Shown piece after piece: positions 52,513 through 60,419 of a stretch of DNA of 64,000 bases; within the stretch, counting starts at the first letter, position 1, and each line of letters opens with the position of its first letter. The stretch is taken from contig JBMTIM010000008.1 in the NCBI GenBank assembly GCA_049437325.1, positions 1 through 64,000 on the forward strand, given 5' to 3'. Source of the stretch: UBA11606 sp049437325. GTDB lineage: Bacteria; Actinomycetota; Acidimicrobiia; Acidimicrobiales; Aldehydirespiratoraceae. Below the pieces are notes generated by a model that saw nothing but the letters and a program-made list of their open reading frames with translations, made no database searches and had not been told where the DNA came from. The translations under genes were made by a program, and so were the position numbers.

Positions 52513-52860
52513 TCAGAGGTAGAGGCCGGTAGAGCCCTCGTCGAGCCGCTCCGCTGCGACCGCATGAATGTCACGCTCCCGCAGCACGATGTAGTCGGTT
52601 CCGTGCACCTCGACCTCGTAGCGATCTTCAGGGTTGAACAACACCTGATCGCCAGCTTCGATGTTGCGAACGTTCGGGCCGACTGCGACGATCCCGGCCC
52701 AGGTGAGGCGCTTGCCGACCTGGGCAGTTGCCGGGATCAGGATGCCGCCGCTGCTGCGACGCTCCCCGTCGGCCTCCCCCAGCTTGACGAGAATCCGGTC
52801 GTTGAGCATCTTGACCGGGAGGCGGTCGTCGTCGTGGAGCGGTCGTTTCTCGGCGGTCAC
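52513..52860 (-). CDS. GroES-like co-chaperonin, orphan
   Basis: 115 residues. The core MLNDRILVKLG...SGGILIPATAQ...GIVAVGPN...GDQVLFNPEDRYEVEVHGTDYIVLRERDI is a GroES chaperonin-10 fold, with a mobile-loop region around GERRSSGGILIP. It has a 17-residue N-terminal extension and a C-terminal extension compared with about 97-residue GroES, and no groEL lies nearby. It may be a divergent second GroES. The GTG at 52860 lies eight bases behind TAGCGT; the ATG at 52809 would give a standard-length protein but has no visible signal. Confidence 0.8.
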   Translation of the reverse strand: MTAEKRPLHDDDRLPVKMLNDRILVKLGEADGERRSSGGILIPATAQVGKRLTWAGIVAVGPNVRNIEAGDQVLFNPEDRYEVEVHGTDYIVLRERDIHAVAAERLDEGSTGLYL

Positions 52861-52868
52861 AGTGCACA

Positions 52869-52874
52869 ACGCTA
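52869..52874 (-). promoter_or_regulatory. Leaderless -10 box for the GroES-like gene
   Basis: TAGCGT on the minus strand, eight bases before GTG 52860. Only four bases separate it from the divergent -10 of the hydrolase gene. Confidence 0.4.
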
Positions 52875-52878
52875 CCGC

Positions 52879-52884
52879 TACCGT
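52879..52884 (+). promoter_or_regulatory. Leaderless -10 box for the hydrolase gene
   Basis: TACCGT, six bases, then ATG at 52891. Confidence 0.5.
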
Positions 52885-52890
52885 GCCGAC

Positions 52891-53499
52891 ATGGAACCTG
52901 AGCGCGAGTCGATCCGGATACAGGTCGGCGACAGGGTGACACTCGCTGCCGATGTCGTGACACCATCCGTCCCGGTCGGAACATTCGTGGTGTGTCACCC
53001 GCATCCCCTGTTCGGGGGGTCACGCCACGATCCGGTCGTCACTGCCATGCTCGAAGGATCGGTTGCGGCCGGTTGGCAGACGGTCCGCTTCGACTTCCGC
53101 GGGGCCGGTGACTCCACTGGTAAACATGGTGGTGGCAACCCCGAACGAATCGACGTGCTCGCCGTGCTCGACTCGGTGGGCGCCGTCGACCGAGTGGTGC
53201 TCGGCGGCTACAGCTTCGGCGCCGACGTGGCACTCACGATCGATGATCAACGAATCGAGCGCTGGATCTGCTCGGCGCCCGTCCTGACCGTTTTCGAACA
53301 CTTCGTCGCCGCCCACGATCCTCGGCCCACCCACCTCCTCGCCGGAACCGACGACCACCTTCGGCCCGCATCGGCACTTCGTGACGCAACCGCGAGCTGG
53401 CACTCGGTCGACATCACCGAGATCACCGGCGCCGACCACTTCTTCACCCGGTCCCACACCGCCGTCACCGCCCGGGTGTCCGAGATCCTCGCTGGCTAG
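52891..53499 (+). CDS. Small alpha/beta hydrolase
   Basis: 202 residues. The oxyanion-side motif VVCHPHPLFGG, a strand-helix TVRFDFRGAGDSTG and the nucleophile elbow GGYSFGAD (G-x-S-x-G with Ser) are of the dienelactone-hydrolase/YtfJ-like alpha/beta group. Asp and His near DDHLRP and GADHFF complete the triad. Substrate unknown. The end overlaps the convergent hisF gene by four bases; start is leaderless, and the long frame upstream of ATG 52891 is antisense to the GroES gene. Confidence 0.88.
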   Translation: MEPERESIRIQVGDRVTLAADVVTPSVPVGTFVVCHPHPLFGGSRHDPVVTAMLEGSVAAGWQTVRFDFRGAGDSTGKHGGGNPERIDVLAVLDSVGAVDRVVLGGYSFGADVALTIDDQRIERWICSAPVLTVFEHFVAAHDPRPTHLLAGTDDHLRPASALRDATASWHSVDITEITGADHFFTRSHTAVTARVSEILAG

Positions 53500-54275
53500 C
53501 GCCCTGGCGGACGCACCGTCACGCCCGCATCGTGCAGTGCCCGCTTTGCGTCGACAACGGTGTACTCCCCGAAGTGGAAGATGCTGGCAGCCAACACTGC
53601 ATCAGCTCCACCATCGAGGACCCCCTCGACGAGATGCGGCAGGCTACCGACGCCACCACTGGCGATGACCGGCACCTCGACGGCACCGGTGATGGCCGAC
53701 GTCAGTGGAATGTCGAAGCCGTCCTTGGTGCCGTCACGATTCATCGACGTCAACAGAATCTCTCCCGCCCCCAAGCGCACCACTTCGCGCGCCCACTCGA
53801 CTGCGTCGATGCCGGTCCGGGTTCGGCCGCCATGGGTGAAGACCTCGAAGCCCGATGTCGTGTCGCCGCTCGACCGAGCGTCGACCGCAACAACACAACA
53901 CTGCGCCCCGAATTCCCGGGAGATTTCCCTGATCAGTTCTGGGCGCTTGACTGCAGCGGTGTTGATCGACACCTTGTCAGCTCCGGCCATCAGCAACTGT
54001 CGTGCATCGTCGACGGTGCGGACCCCGCCGCCGATCGTGAACGGGATGAACACCTGCTCAGCGACGGCACGCGCCATCTCGACCGTCGTCTGGCGTTGGC
54101 CCGACGACGCCGTGATGTCGAGGAACACGAGTTCATCAGCACCCTGTTCGTCATAACGAGCGGCCAGTTCCACCGGATCGCCGGCATCTCGGATCCCGAC
54201 GAAATTGACTCCCTTCACCACACGCCCACCGTCGACATCGAGGCACGGGATCACCCGAACGGCACGAACGGTCAC
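53496..54275 (-). CDS. hisF: Imidazole glycerol phosphate synthase, cyclase subunit
   Basis: 259 residues, (beta/alpha)8 barrel closing the imidazole ring with ammonia from HisH. Catalytic Asp13 in PCLDVDGGRVVKG and Asp in VVAVDARS are present, together with phosphate loops IGGGVR and ASGGVG. The GTG overlaps the hisA stop (GTGA). It ends the hisD-C-B-H-A-F operon. Confidence 0.97.
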   Translation of the reverse strand: MTVRAVRVIPCLDVDGGRVVKGVNFVGIRDAGDPVELAARYDEQGADELVFLDITASSGQRQTTVEMARAVAEQVFIPFTIGGGVRTVDDARQLLMAGADKVSINTAAVKRPELIREISREFGAQCCVVAVDARSSGDTTSGFEVFTHGGRTRTGIDAVEWAREVVRLGAGEILLTSMNRDGTKDGFDIPLTSAITGAVEVPVIASGGVGSLPHLVEGVLDGGADAVLAASIFHFGEYTVVDAKRALHDAGVTVRPPGR

Positions 54276-55003
54276 ACCTGCCCCCTGAGTGCGGCGACGC
54301 CCTCTGCGACGGTGAATCGGCCCTCGTACACCGCTTTGCCGACGATGGCTCCGGTCAGCCGCCGCCCTGAGACGTCGAGCGCCGCCAACGCGCTGAGGTC
54401 CTCGAGGGACCCGACACCGCCACTTGCAACCACCTCGACAGGCGTCGCTTCCACGACCTGTCGCAACCCTTCGAGATCAGGGCCTTCCAGTGTTCCGTCA
54501 CGGCTGATGTCGGTGACGACGAAGGCGTCGACACCGACGTCGGCAAACGAACGGGCAACGTCGAGGACGCTGCGACCGGACCCCACGAGCCAACCATCGG
54601 TTGCAAGTTCACCGGACTTTGCATCGAGCCCAACCGCAACACGGTGATCACGGGCCAGAACACCAACGAATGCCGGATCGGAAAGTGCCGCTGTGCCGAC
54701 GACGACTCGCTCGACACCCGCACCGAAGAGCGCTTCCGCGGCGGCGAGGTCGCGCACTCCCCCGCCGGCCTGGACCGGCACCTCGACGGCATCGGCGATC
54801 GCGGCAACGACGGCACGATTCACGGGCACACCCGTCCGGGCTGCGTCGAGGTCGACGACATGGATCCAGCCGGCACCCGCCTCGGCGAACGCGATGGCCT
54901 GTGCGACCGGGTCATCTCCGTACACGGTCTCCTGGCCGTAATCGCCCTGATGGAGTCGCACGCAGCGCCCGGCCCGCACATCGATGGCAGGAAACAGCAG
55001 CAT
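54272..55003 (-). CDS. hisA: HisA isomerase
   Basis: 243 residues, ProFAR isomerase barrel. Catalytic Asp8 in FPAIDVRAG and the second Asp in VTDISRDG are in place, with phosphate loops QAGGGVRD and ASGGVGS. The active-site arginine of the bifunctional actinobacterial PriA form is not easy to exclude: a separate trpF is present here, so a PriA role is unnecessary. The ATG overlaps the hisH stop by one base (TGATG). Confidence 0.95.
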   Translation of the reverse strand: MLLFPAIDVRAGRCVRLHQGDYGQETVYGDDPVAQAIAFAEAGAGWIHVVDLDAARTGVPVNRAVVAAIADAVEVPVQAGGGVRDLAAAEALFGAGVERVVVGTAALSDPAFVGVLARDHRVAVGLDAKSGELATDGWLVGSGRSVLDVARSFADVGVDAFVVTDISRDGTLEGPDLEGLRQVVEATPVEVVASGGVGSLEDLSALAALDVSGRRLTGAIVGKAVYEGRFTVAEGVAALRGQV

Positions 55004-55623
55004 CAGGCCGCTCCAGCGAGCGAAACGAAATTCTCAAGAATGCGTATACCGGTGCGCCCGGATTTCTCCGGATGGAACTGACACGCCCAGACGTTGTCGC
55101 GACCGACGGCGGCCACGAGATCACCGCCGTAGGCGCAGGTGGCGAGCACATCGTCTCCTGGTTCGGCGCTGTAGGAGTGAACGAAGTAGACCCACGCCTC
55201 CTCACCCAAGCCGGTGAACATCGGATGCTCGGCATCGCAATACCGGAGCATGTTCCACTGCATCTGTGGTCGCTTGACGCCATCAGGCAGCCGCACGATC
55301 CGACGGTCGAACACGCCGAGTCCGCTGTGACCATCGGCCTCCTCGGAGCCGGTGAAGAGCAACTGCATACCGATACAGATCCCGAAGAACGGTACGCCGG
55401 ACGCAACCCGTTCGAGCGCAAGCTGGTCGATCCCACGCGTCCGCAGCGCGTCCACGCAGGGACCGAACGCTCCCACCCCTGGCAAGACGACGCCATCGGC
55501 CGCCTCGATGTCTCTTCGATCGGCCGTGAGACGAACCGTGGCACCGGCATGATCGAATCCCTTGAGCGCGGAGTGGAGGTTCCCGATCCCGTAGTCGAGG
55601 ATCGCAATACGGGGCCGGGTCAC
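55003..55623 (-). CDS. hisH: Imidazole glycerol phosphate synthase, glutaminase subunit
   Basis: 206 residues, class I glutamine amidotransferase. The triad is Cys83 in FFGICIGMQLLF, and His/Glu in QFHPEKSG. DYGIGNLHS and LPGVGAFG are the conserved early loops. It forms the HisFH complex with hisF, two genes downstream. GTG start, one base after the hisB stop. Confidence 0.97.
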   Translation of the reverse strand: MTRPRIAILDYGIGNLHSALKGFDHAGATVRLTADRRDIEAADGVVLPGVGAFGPCVDALRTRGIDQLALERVASGVPFFGICIGMQLLFTGSEEADGHSGLGVFDRRIVRLPDGVKRPQMQWNMLRYCDAEHPMFTGLGEEAWVYFVHSYSAEPGDDVLATCAYGGDLVAAVGRDNVWACQFHPEKSGRTGIRILENFVSLAGAA

Positions 55624-55624
55624 G

Positions 55625-56233
55625 TCAGAGCGTGCCTTTGGTGGATGGCATGGTGTCGGACTCGATTCGGACTGCGTCTCGGAGGGCCCGGGCGACCCCC
55701 TTGAACGTCGCCTCGACGATGTGGTGCGTGTTGCGGCCTCGGTGCATCACGACGTGGAGCGTGATGCCCGATGCCATGACGAACGCACGCCAGAACTCCT
55801 CGACCAACTGGGGATCGAATGGTGGGTCACCGAGGATCTTTTCTCCGGGGAATTCGACCGCGTAGTGGAGGTACGGGCGTCCCGAGAGATCGAGGACGAT
55901 CTCGACAGCAGCTTCGTCGAGCGGCACGGTGTTCGACGCAAACCGGCGGACCCCCTTCTTGTCACCCCACGCCGCACGGAAGGTTTCGCCGAGCGCGATC
56001 CCGACATCCTCGACGGTGTGATGCGCATCGATCTCCAGGTCACCCTGGGCATGGACCTTCAGATCGAAACCGCCGTGACGGCCGAGCTGATCGAGCATGT
56101 GCCCAAAGAACGGCAAACCGGTCTCGATGTCGGTTGCGCCCGAACCATCGAGGTCGAGCACAATCTCGATCGCAGTCTCTTTCGTGATGCGTTCGTAGGT
56201 GGCAGTGCGCTGGGGGGCAGGGGCAGAGCTCAC
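55625..56233 (-). CDS. hisB: Imidazoleglycerol-phosphate dehydratase
   Basis: 202 residues, monofunctional IGPD. The metal-binding motifs LPFFGHMLDQLGRHG, DAHHTVED and NTHHIVEATFK are complete, and there is no phosphatase (HisNB) fusion. The GTG overlaps the hisC stop (GTGA). Confidence 0.97.
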   Translation of the reverse strand: MSSAPAPQRTATYERITKETAIEIVLDLDGSGATDIETGLPFFGHMLDQLGRHGGFDLKVHAQGDLEIDAHHTVEDVGIALGETFRAAWGDKKGVRRFASNTVPLDEAAVEIVLDLSGRPYLHYAVEFPGEKILGDPPFDPQLVEEFWRAFVMASGITLHVVMHRGRNTHHIVEATFKGVARALRDAVRIESDTMPSTKGTL

Positions 56234-57303
56234 GCAAGGACCTCCGTGAGAGCATCGAGGAGACGGTCATCTTCTTCTGGTGTTCCGATCGTGATCCGCA
56301 GACATCCGTCGAGGCGGGGCCACGTCGAACAGTTGCGGACGAGAATGGAACGATCGACCAGACCCTGCCACACGGTGTTGCCGTCGTGGTTCGCAGGGCG
56401 GATCAGGACGAAGTTGGCTCCCGATGGCCAGACTTCGAGCGGCAGGTCTGCAAGTCGTTCGACGAGACGAGCTCGCTCCTCGACCAATCGTTCGACTCGG
56501 TCATGCATTGCATCGAGATGGTCGAGTGCAACCGTCCCGGCGACCTGGGTCATTGCGTCGAGATGATAGGGAAGCACCACTTTTTCGAGTTCGCGCACAA
56601 CCCAGTCGGGGGCGAGGAGATAGCCGAGTCGAGCCGCAGCCATTGCCCACGTCTTCGAGTACGTGCGGCTCACCACGAGCGGCGTGTCCTCGTCCAACAG
56701 TTCGACAGCCGAGAAATCGGAGAACTGGCCGTAGGCCTCATCGACGCAGAGCAGGCCGCCACAGCCCTTCACCATCTCGAGCACTGCACGAATCGTGTCG
56801 GGCGTGTCGACAACACCAGTGGGGTTGTTGGGGGAACACAGAAAGACCAGGTCGGGCTCGTGATCCGTCACGACCCGCTCGACTTCGGCCAGATCGATCG
56901 AGAAATCATCGGCCCGCTCTCCCTCGATCACGGTAGTGCCTGTCACCCGACTCAAATGGCTGTGAAGGGCATAGGTCGGCTCGAACACGGCGCTGACGCG
57001 ACCTGGGCCTGCGAATGTCAACAGCAGCGTCTGGAGCACCTCGTTGGAGCCGTTGGCGGCGAACACCTGTGCTTCGGACAGCCCGTAGGTCGCTCCGATA
57101 CGGGCACGGAGCTCACTCGCCGATCGTTCGGGATACCGGTGCCAGTCGATCGCGAGGACTCCCTCGGCGACCGCCTCGGCGAATCCGGCCGGGGGTGGCT
57201 CAGGACTTTCGTTGGTGTTCAGGCGCACGGCCACATCGATCTGGGGCGAGTGGTAACCGGCCATCAACGCAATCGACGCTCGGGGTTGCGGGCGAGTCAC
57301 CAT
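56230..57303 (-). CDS. hisC: Histidinol-phosphate aminotransferase
   Basis: 357-residue fold type I PLP enzyme. VRLNTNESPEPPP is the N-terminal substrate loop, CSPNNPTG and DEAYGQF bind PLP, and the PLP lysine is in SRTYSKTWAMAAARLGY. C-terminal RPANHD-RILVRNC carries the conserved Arg region. The ATG at 57303 is used; a GTG at 57300 would give the GTGA overlap with the hisD stop seen elsewhere in the operon. Confidence 0.96.
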   Translation of the reverse strand: MVTRPQPRASIALMAGYHSPQIDVAVRLNTNESPEPPPAGFAEAVAEGVLAIDWHRYPERSASELRARIGATYGLSEAQVFAANGSNEVLQTLLLTFAGPGRVSAVFEPTYALHSHLSRVTGTTVIEGERADDFSIDLAEVERVVTDHEPDLVFLCSPNNPTGVVDTPDTIRAVLEMVKGCGGLLCVDEAYGQFSDFSAVELLDEDTPLVVSRTYSKTWAMAAARLGYLLAPDWVVRELEKVVLPYHLDAMTQVAGTVALDHLDAMHDRVERLVEERARLVERLADLPLEVWPSGANFVLIRPANHDGNTVWQGLVDRSILVRNCSTWPRLDGCLRITIGTPEEDDRLLDALTEVLA

Positions 57304-58586
57304 GTCGCCCCCCGACGAAGGCGGATCGATGCAGCGTGCGCGTCAAGACCTTCGGCACCGGCCAGCACTTCCACCGTTTCGGCGAGCGCCTCGAAGCCTT
57401 CACGATCGGCCCGCACGACATGGAGGTCCTTCATGAAGTCACGCACGGTGAGGGCACTGGCAAACCTGGCCGTACCGCTGGTGGGCAGCACGTGACTGGG
57501 ACCCGCCGCATAGTCGCCGATGGACGCGGGCGCGTAGGCGCCACAAAAGACGGCTCCGGCGTGCCGCACAAGTGCCAGCAGCGCTTCGTCATCAGCGGTT
57601 TGCAACTCGAGATGTTCGGGCGCAATGAAGTTGGCGACCTCCATCGCTTGCTCGATCGTGGCACAGATCACTGCGACGCCCGAGGACTGCAGCGTTGCTT
57701 CGATCTCGGCGCGCCGGGGGGCTGCTGCAACCAGCCGTTCGATCGAGTTCACGACCTCGTCGGCGAACTCCTCGTTCCATGTGACGAACCATGCCAATCC
57801 GTCAGGTCCGTGCTCGGCCTGCAGAATCACGTCGACCGCTGCGTAGTCGGCGGAGACCGAACCATCGGCCACGACCACGACCTCGGACGGACCGGCGAAC
57901 GACGACGGAACACCGACCAGACCGGCAACTTCCTGCTTCGCCAACGCCACGAACACGTTGCCCGGGCCAACGATGACATCGACAGGCCGAATCGACTCGG
58001 TGCCATACGCAACCGCAGCGATCGCCTGTGCTCCTCCGACCGAGATGACTTCGTGTACGCCGGCAATCGAGGCCGCGGCCAGCACGACATCGGGCACGGC
58101 TCCATCGGGGCCCGGCGGCACGCACAGCACGATCTCGTCGACGCCTGCGACCGCTGCGGGAATCGCCGTCATCAGCACCGTCGACGGGTACAGCGCCCGC
58201 CCACCGGGTACGTAGCACGCAGCCCGTTCGACTGCCCGATGCAGACCCCGGACCGAGAGCCCTGGGTGCTCCACGGAGACGTCGCCTGGCATCTGCGCCT
58301 CGTGATACGCCCGGATCCGTTCCGCTGCCGTCTCGAGAGCTTCTCGCACGCGGGGATCGACCCGATCGATGGCGGCCTCGATCTTCCCCCCGTCGACGAC
58401 AAGGGTGTCGAGCGACACCCCATCGAACCGCTCCGTGTAGGCACGAACCGCTGCGTCACCCTCGGCACGTACCGTGGCGAGTATCTCGCGCACGGCGTCG
58501 ACAGGACCGCCCGACGGGGTCGTCGGACGGGGCAGAACCTCCTCGAGTGCCGCGCTGGACGCGCGGAGGTCGATACGGCGGAGCAC
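57297..58586 (-). CDS. hisD: Histidinol dehydrogenase
   Basis: 429 residues, NAD- and zinc-dependent last enzyme of histidine synthesis. ACYVPGGRALYPSTVLMTAIPA, VIVGPGNVFVALAK, GPSEV, APEHLEL and GPSHVLPT are family blocks with the catalytic Glu-His (EHLE) pair. It leads the his operon; GTG at 58586 sits six bases after TAGCGT. Confidence 0.97.
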   Translation of the reverse strand: MLRRIDLRASSAALEEVLPRPTTPSGGPVDAVREILATVRAEGDAAVRAYTERFDGVSLDTLVVDGGKIEAAIDRVDPRVREALETAAERIRAYHEAQMPGDVSVEHPGLSVRGLHRAVERAACYVPGGRALYPSTVLMTAIPAAVAGVDEIVLCVPPGPDGAVPDVVLAAASIAGVHEVISVGGAQAIAAVAYGTESIRPVDVIVGPGNVFVALAKQEVAGLVGVPSSFAGPSEVVVVADGSVSADYAAVDVILQAEHGPDGLAWFVTWNEEFADEVVNSIERLVAAAPRRAEIEATLQSSGVAVICATIEQAMEVANFIAPEHLELQTADDEALLALVRHAGAVFCGAYAPASIGDYAAGPSHVLPTSGTARFASALTVRDFMKDLHVVRADREGFEALAETVEVLAGAEGLDAHAASIRLRRGATW

Positions 58587-58592
58587 TCCTAC

Positions 58593-58598
58593 ACGCTA
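58593..58598 (-). promoter_or_regulatory. Leaderless -10 box for the his operon
   Basis: TAGCGT on the minus strand, six bases, then GTG at 58586. The absence of a leader rules out a his attenuator peptide at this position. Confidence 0.5.
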
Positions 58599-58643
58599 CC
58601 GGCGGGGCTGTCGCTCACCCGAGGGTTTCCGGCACACTGCGGG

Positions 58644-58835
58644 ATGGACTCCGACGCCGCCGAGATCTCTTCACTCACCACTGTCATCGCCGACGCTGCC
58701 CAACGCATCGGTAACCTCGCCGAGCGACGGACGACGGATCCCGATGATCCGGTGGTCGGCCGCCTGCACGAAATCGAGCGTCAACTCACGACCGTACAGC
58801 GCCGACTGCGCGACGTCGGGCGCGCACTCGGCTGA
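58644..58835 (+). CDS. Small coiled-coil protein
   Basis: 63 residues, helical throughout, acidic start and Arg-rich end (QLTTVQRRLRDVGRAL), no Cys and no membrane segment. The first ATG of the frame after a CACACT box five bases upstream is used. It is short, and its last 50 bases overlap the convergent VTT gene, so it is plausible rather than certain. Function unknown. Confidence 0.45.
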   Translation: MDSDAAEISSLTTVIADAAQRIGNLAERRTTDPDDPVVGRLHEIERQLTTVQRRLRDVGRALG

Positions 58836-59424
58836 GAATGGTGACGCACACAATCACCCCCAGCACGCTTCCCCACCGGTGAGGTGCGGCGAACAGCCAG
58901 TCACCCACCGACGCCCCGACCAGGACCACGATCACCACGCTCGGGATGATCCCGATCGCAGTCCCGACGACAAACGGTGTCAACCGCACGGAACTGACGC
59001 CGAGCAGCCAGTCGGCAGGCGTGATCTGGCCGGTGAAGACCCGAAACAACGTGACCTCTCGAACACCACCTCGGGTCAGTCGACCGTCCCACGCCCGGAA
59101 ACGATCGCTCAACCGCTCCTGAACCCAGTCACGAGCAACCCATCTTGCGAATGCAAAGGCAATGAAGCTTGCCCCCATGTTGCCGATCCACGAGAGGGCA
59201 ATCGCCACCGGTGCCGGCCAGACCAGCGACGCCGGGATCATGAAGACAGGCCCGGGCAACAGCATCGGCTGGAGCACCCACATCGCCACGACGAACACGA
59301 CAGGACCGAGCCAGCCCCGGTCGAGCAACACATCCTCCATCTCGCCGGCACCGACCGCAGCATTGAGCAGCACTGCAATACCACCAACCGCTCCAATGAT
59401 CAGCACAGTCGTTACCCGTCGCAC
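58786..59424 (-). CDS. VTT/DedA-type membrane protein
   Basis: 212 residues with five or six membrane helices. The central PLLPGPVFMIPASLVW and GNMGASFIAFAFARWVARDWV, followed by LFRVFTGQITPADWLLG, match the VTT (SNARE-associated/DedA, TVP38) domain with its two reentrant loops and the R-F-x-P/G segment. Such proteins move lipids or affect membrane homeostasis. GTG 59424 is chosen over the longer frame, because a structured RNA with a terminator lies just upstream. The start codon sits inside a small inverted repeat (GCACAC/GTGTGC, 59421-59438). Confidence 0.78.
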   Translation of the reverse strand: MRRVTTVLIIGAVGGIAVLLNAAVGAGEMEDVLLDRGWLGPVVFVVAMWVLQPMLLPGPVFMIPASLVWPAPVAIALSWIGNMGASFIAFAFARWVARDWVQERLSDRFRAWDGRLTRGGVREVTLFRVFTGQITPADWLLGVSSVRLTPFVVGTAIGIIPSVVIVVLVGASVGDWLFAAPHRWGSVLGVIVCVTILSRVRARRRAVGAVRS

Positions 59425-59431
59425 ACCTCGA

Positions 59432-59437
59432 AGTGTG
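59432..59437 (-). promoter_or_regulatory. Possible -10 box for the VTT gene
   Basis: CACACT on the minus strand, seven bases before GTG 59424. It deviates from TAnnnT at the first base. Confidence 0.25.
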
Positions 59438-59440
59438 CCG

Positions 59441-59541
59441 GAAAAGGACTGCGGCCACCCCCGAAGGGGTGGCCGCGGGCGACACAGGGCGGCGGATCCC
59501 TCATGTCGCCTTGCTGGCCGAGCGGGGGGTGCTCGGCCAAG
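59441..59541 (-). ncRNA. Candidate small structured RNA
   Basis: About 100 bases on the minus strand with three successive hairpins and no convincing ORF. Hairpin 1 pairs 59516-59523 with 59531-59538 around ACCCCCC (six C in the loop). Hairpin 2 pairs 59478-59484 with 59504-59510 and an inner 59486-59489 with 59498-59501. Hairpin 3 is a terminator. A TATCGT -10 sits upstream so that transcription would start right at hairpin 1. A C-rich loop hairpin plus terminator recalls the actinobacterial 6C RNA, but only one loop has six C. It fills most of the 305-base gap between the VTT gene and mshD; I see no gene in the remaining 59553-59717. Confidence 0.5.
59442..59476 (-). terminator. Rho-independent terminator with UUCG tetraloop
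   Basis: On the minus strand, a perfect 11-bp stem (59466-59476 with 59451-59461) closed by a UUCG loop, followed by AGUCCUUUU. The U-run is short but the stem is very stable. Confidence 0.6.
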
Positions 59542-59546
59542 CCCGC

Positions 59547-59552
59547 ACGATA
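59547..59552 (-). promoter_or_regulatory. -10 box of the candidate small RNA
   Basis: TATCGT on the minus strand, six bases before the predicted 5' end at about 59540-59541. No good -35. Confidence 0.4.
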
Positions 59553-59717
59553 CACGCGATACGTGGCACCACACAGTCCGAATGCGGCCCGGCCGGCACC
59601 CGCCTCGGTCAGCTCCGGGTCGCCTCGATCGTCACCGACAAGACCCACCTCCTGTGATCTCTTCGGGAGCCAATCGTCCACCGGTGTCGAAGTACTTTTG
59701 GCACGGCGCCCAGTCGA

Positions 59718-59723
59718 TACCCT
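59718..59723 (+). promoter_or_regulatory. Leaderless -10 box for mshD
   Basis: TACCCT, six bases, then GTG at 59730. Confidence 0.5.
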
Positions 59724-59729
59724 GACATC

Positions 59730-60419
59730 GTGACTCTCGACGTTGCCGGCCCCACGCCGGGCCCATTCCGCTGGAGCATCGTGGTTCCGGAAACCCGAAT
59801 CACACTCGACCTCCACGCCGAGATCGTCTCGACCCTCGCCGCCCTCGACCGGGGTCCCGTGCAACTCTGGATTCGCGATGTCGACGAAAAGGCCAATGCT
59901 GTCGCCACTGCACTGGGCTTTCGGCAGTACCGCGATCTCTGGCAGCTTCGCTGCCCCCTCCCGAACGAACCGAGTGGCCTCGCCACGTCCGCCTACACCC
60001 CCGATGATCTCGGCGAATTCATCGGTGTCAACAACCGTGCATTTCACTGGCATCCCGAGCAGGGTGGGCTCACACCTGAAGCGGTCGAAGCGACGATGAC
60101 CGAACCGTGGTTCGACCCCGAGGGCTTCCGGCTGTACCGAGATGGTGGTGCCCTCGTGGGCTTTTGCTGGACCAAGATCCATCGCGACATCGAGCCGAAT
60201 CTCGGAGAGATCTACGTCATCGCCATCGACCCTTCACACCACGGCCAGGGGCTGGGGAGACCGATGACGCTCGCAGGGCTCGAGTGGCTCGCCGAGCAAG
60301 GCCTCGAACATGGCATGCTCTATGTCGAGTCCGACAACCACCCGGCGAATGCCACCTACGCAGCCATCGGATTCTCCCGGCACCACACCGATCGAGCGTA
60401 CGAACTCGAATGGCCATGA
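59730..60419 (+). CDS. mshD: Mycothiol synthase-like acetyltransferase, shortened
   Basis: 229 residues. Residues about 90-229 are the catalytic GNAT domain of MshD, which acetylates Cys-GlcN-Ins in the last step of mycothiol synthesis: NNRAFHWHPEQGG, EPWFDPEGF, FCWTKIH, GEIYVIAIDPSHHGQGLGR and ESDNHPANATYAAIGF are specific blocks. The N-terminal GNAT domain, complete in about 315-residue MshD proteins, is reduced to its last part (VQLWIRDVDEKANAVATALGF). The leaderless GTG and lack of coding upstream argue that this is the native start. It is coupled to rlmN (ATGA). Confidence 0.87.
   Translation: MTLDVAGPTPGPFRWSIVVPETRITLDLHAEIVSTLAALDRGPVQLWIRDVDEKANAVATALGFRQYRDLWQLRCPLPNEPSGLATSAYTPDDLGEFIGVNNRAFHWHPEQGGLTPEAVEATMTEPWFDPEGFRLYRDGGALVGFCWTKIHRDIEPNLGEIYVIAIDPSHHGQGLGRPMTLAGLEWLAEQGLEHGMLYVESDNHPANATYAAIGFSRHHTDRAYELEWP

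Noticed and set aside
59433..59657. Open frame in the gap before mshD, and a 78-codon minus-strand frame behind AGGAGGT
   Set aside because: No protein-like composition or motif; the region's perfect hairpins and terminator explain it better as RNA.
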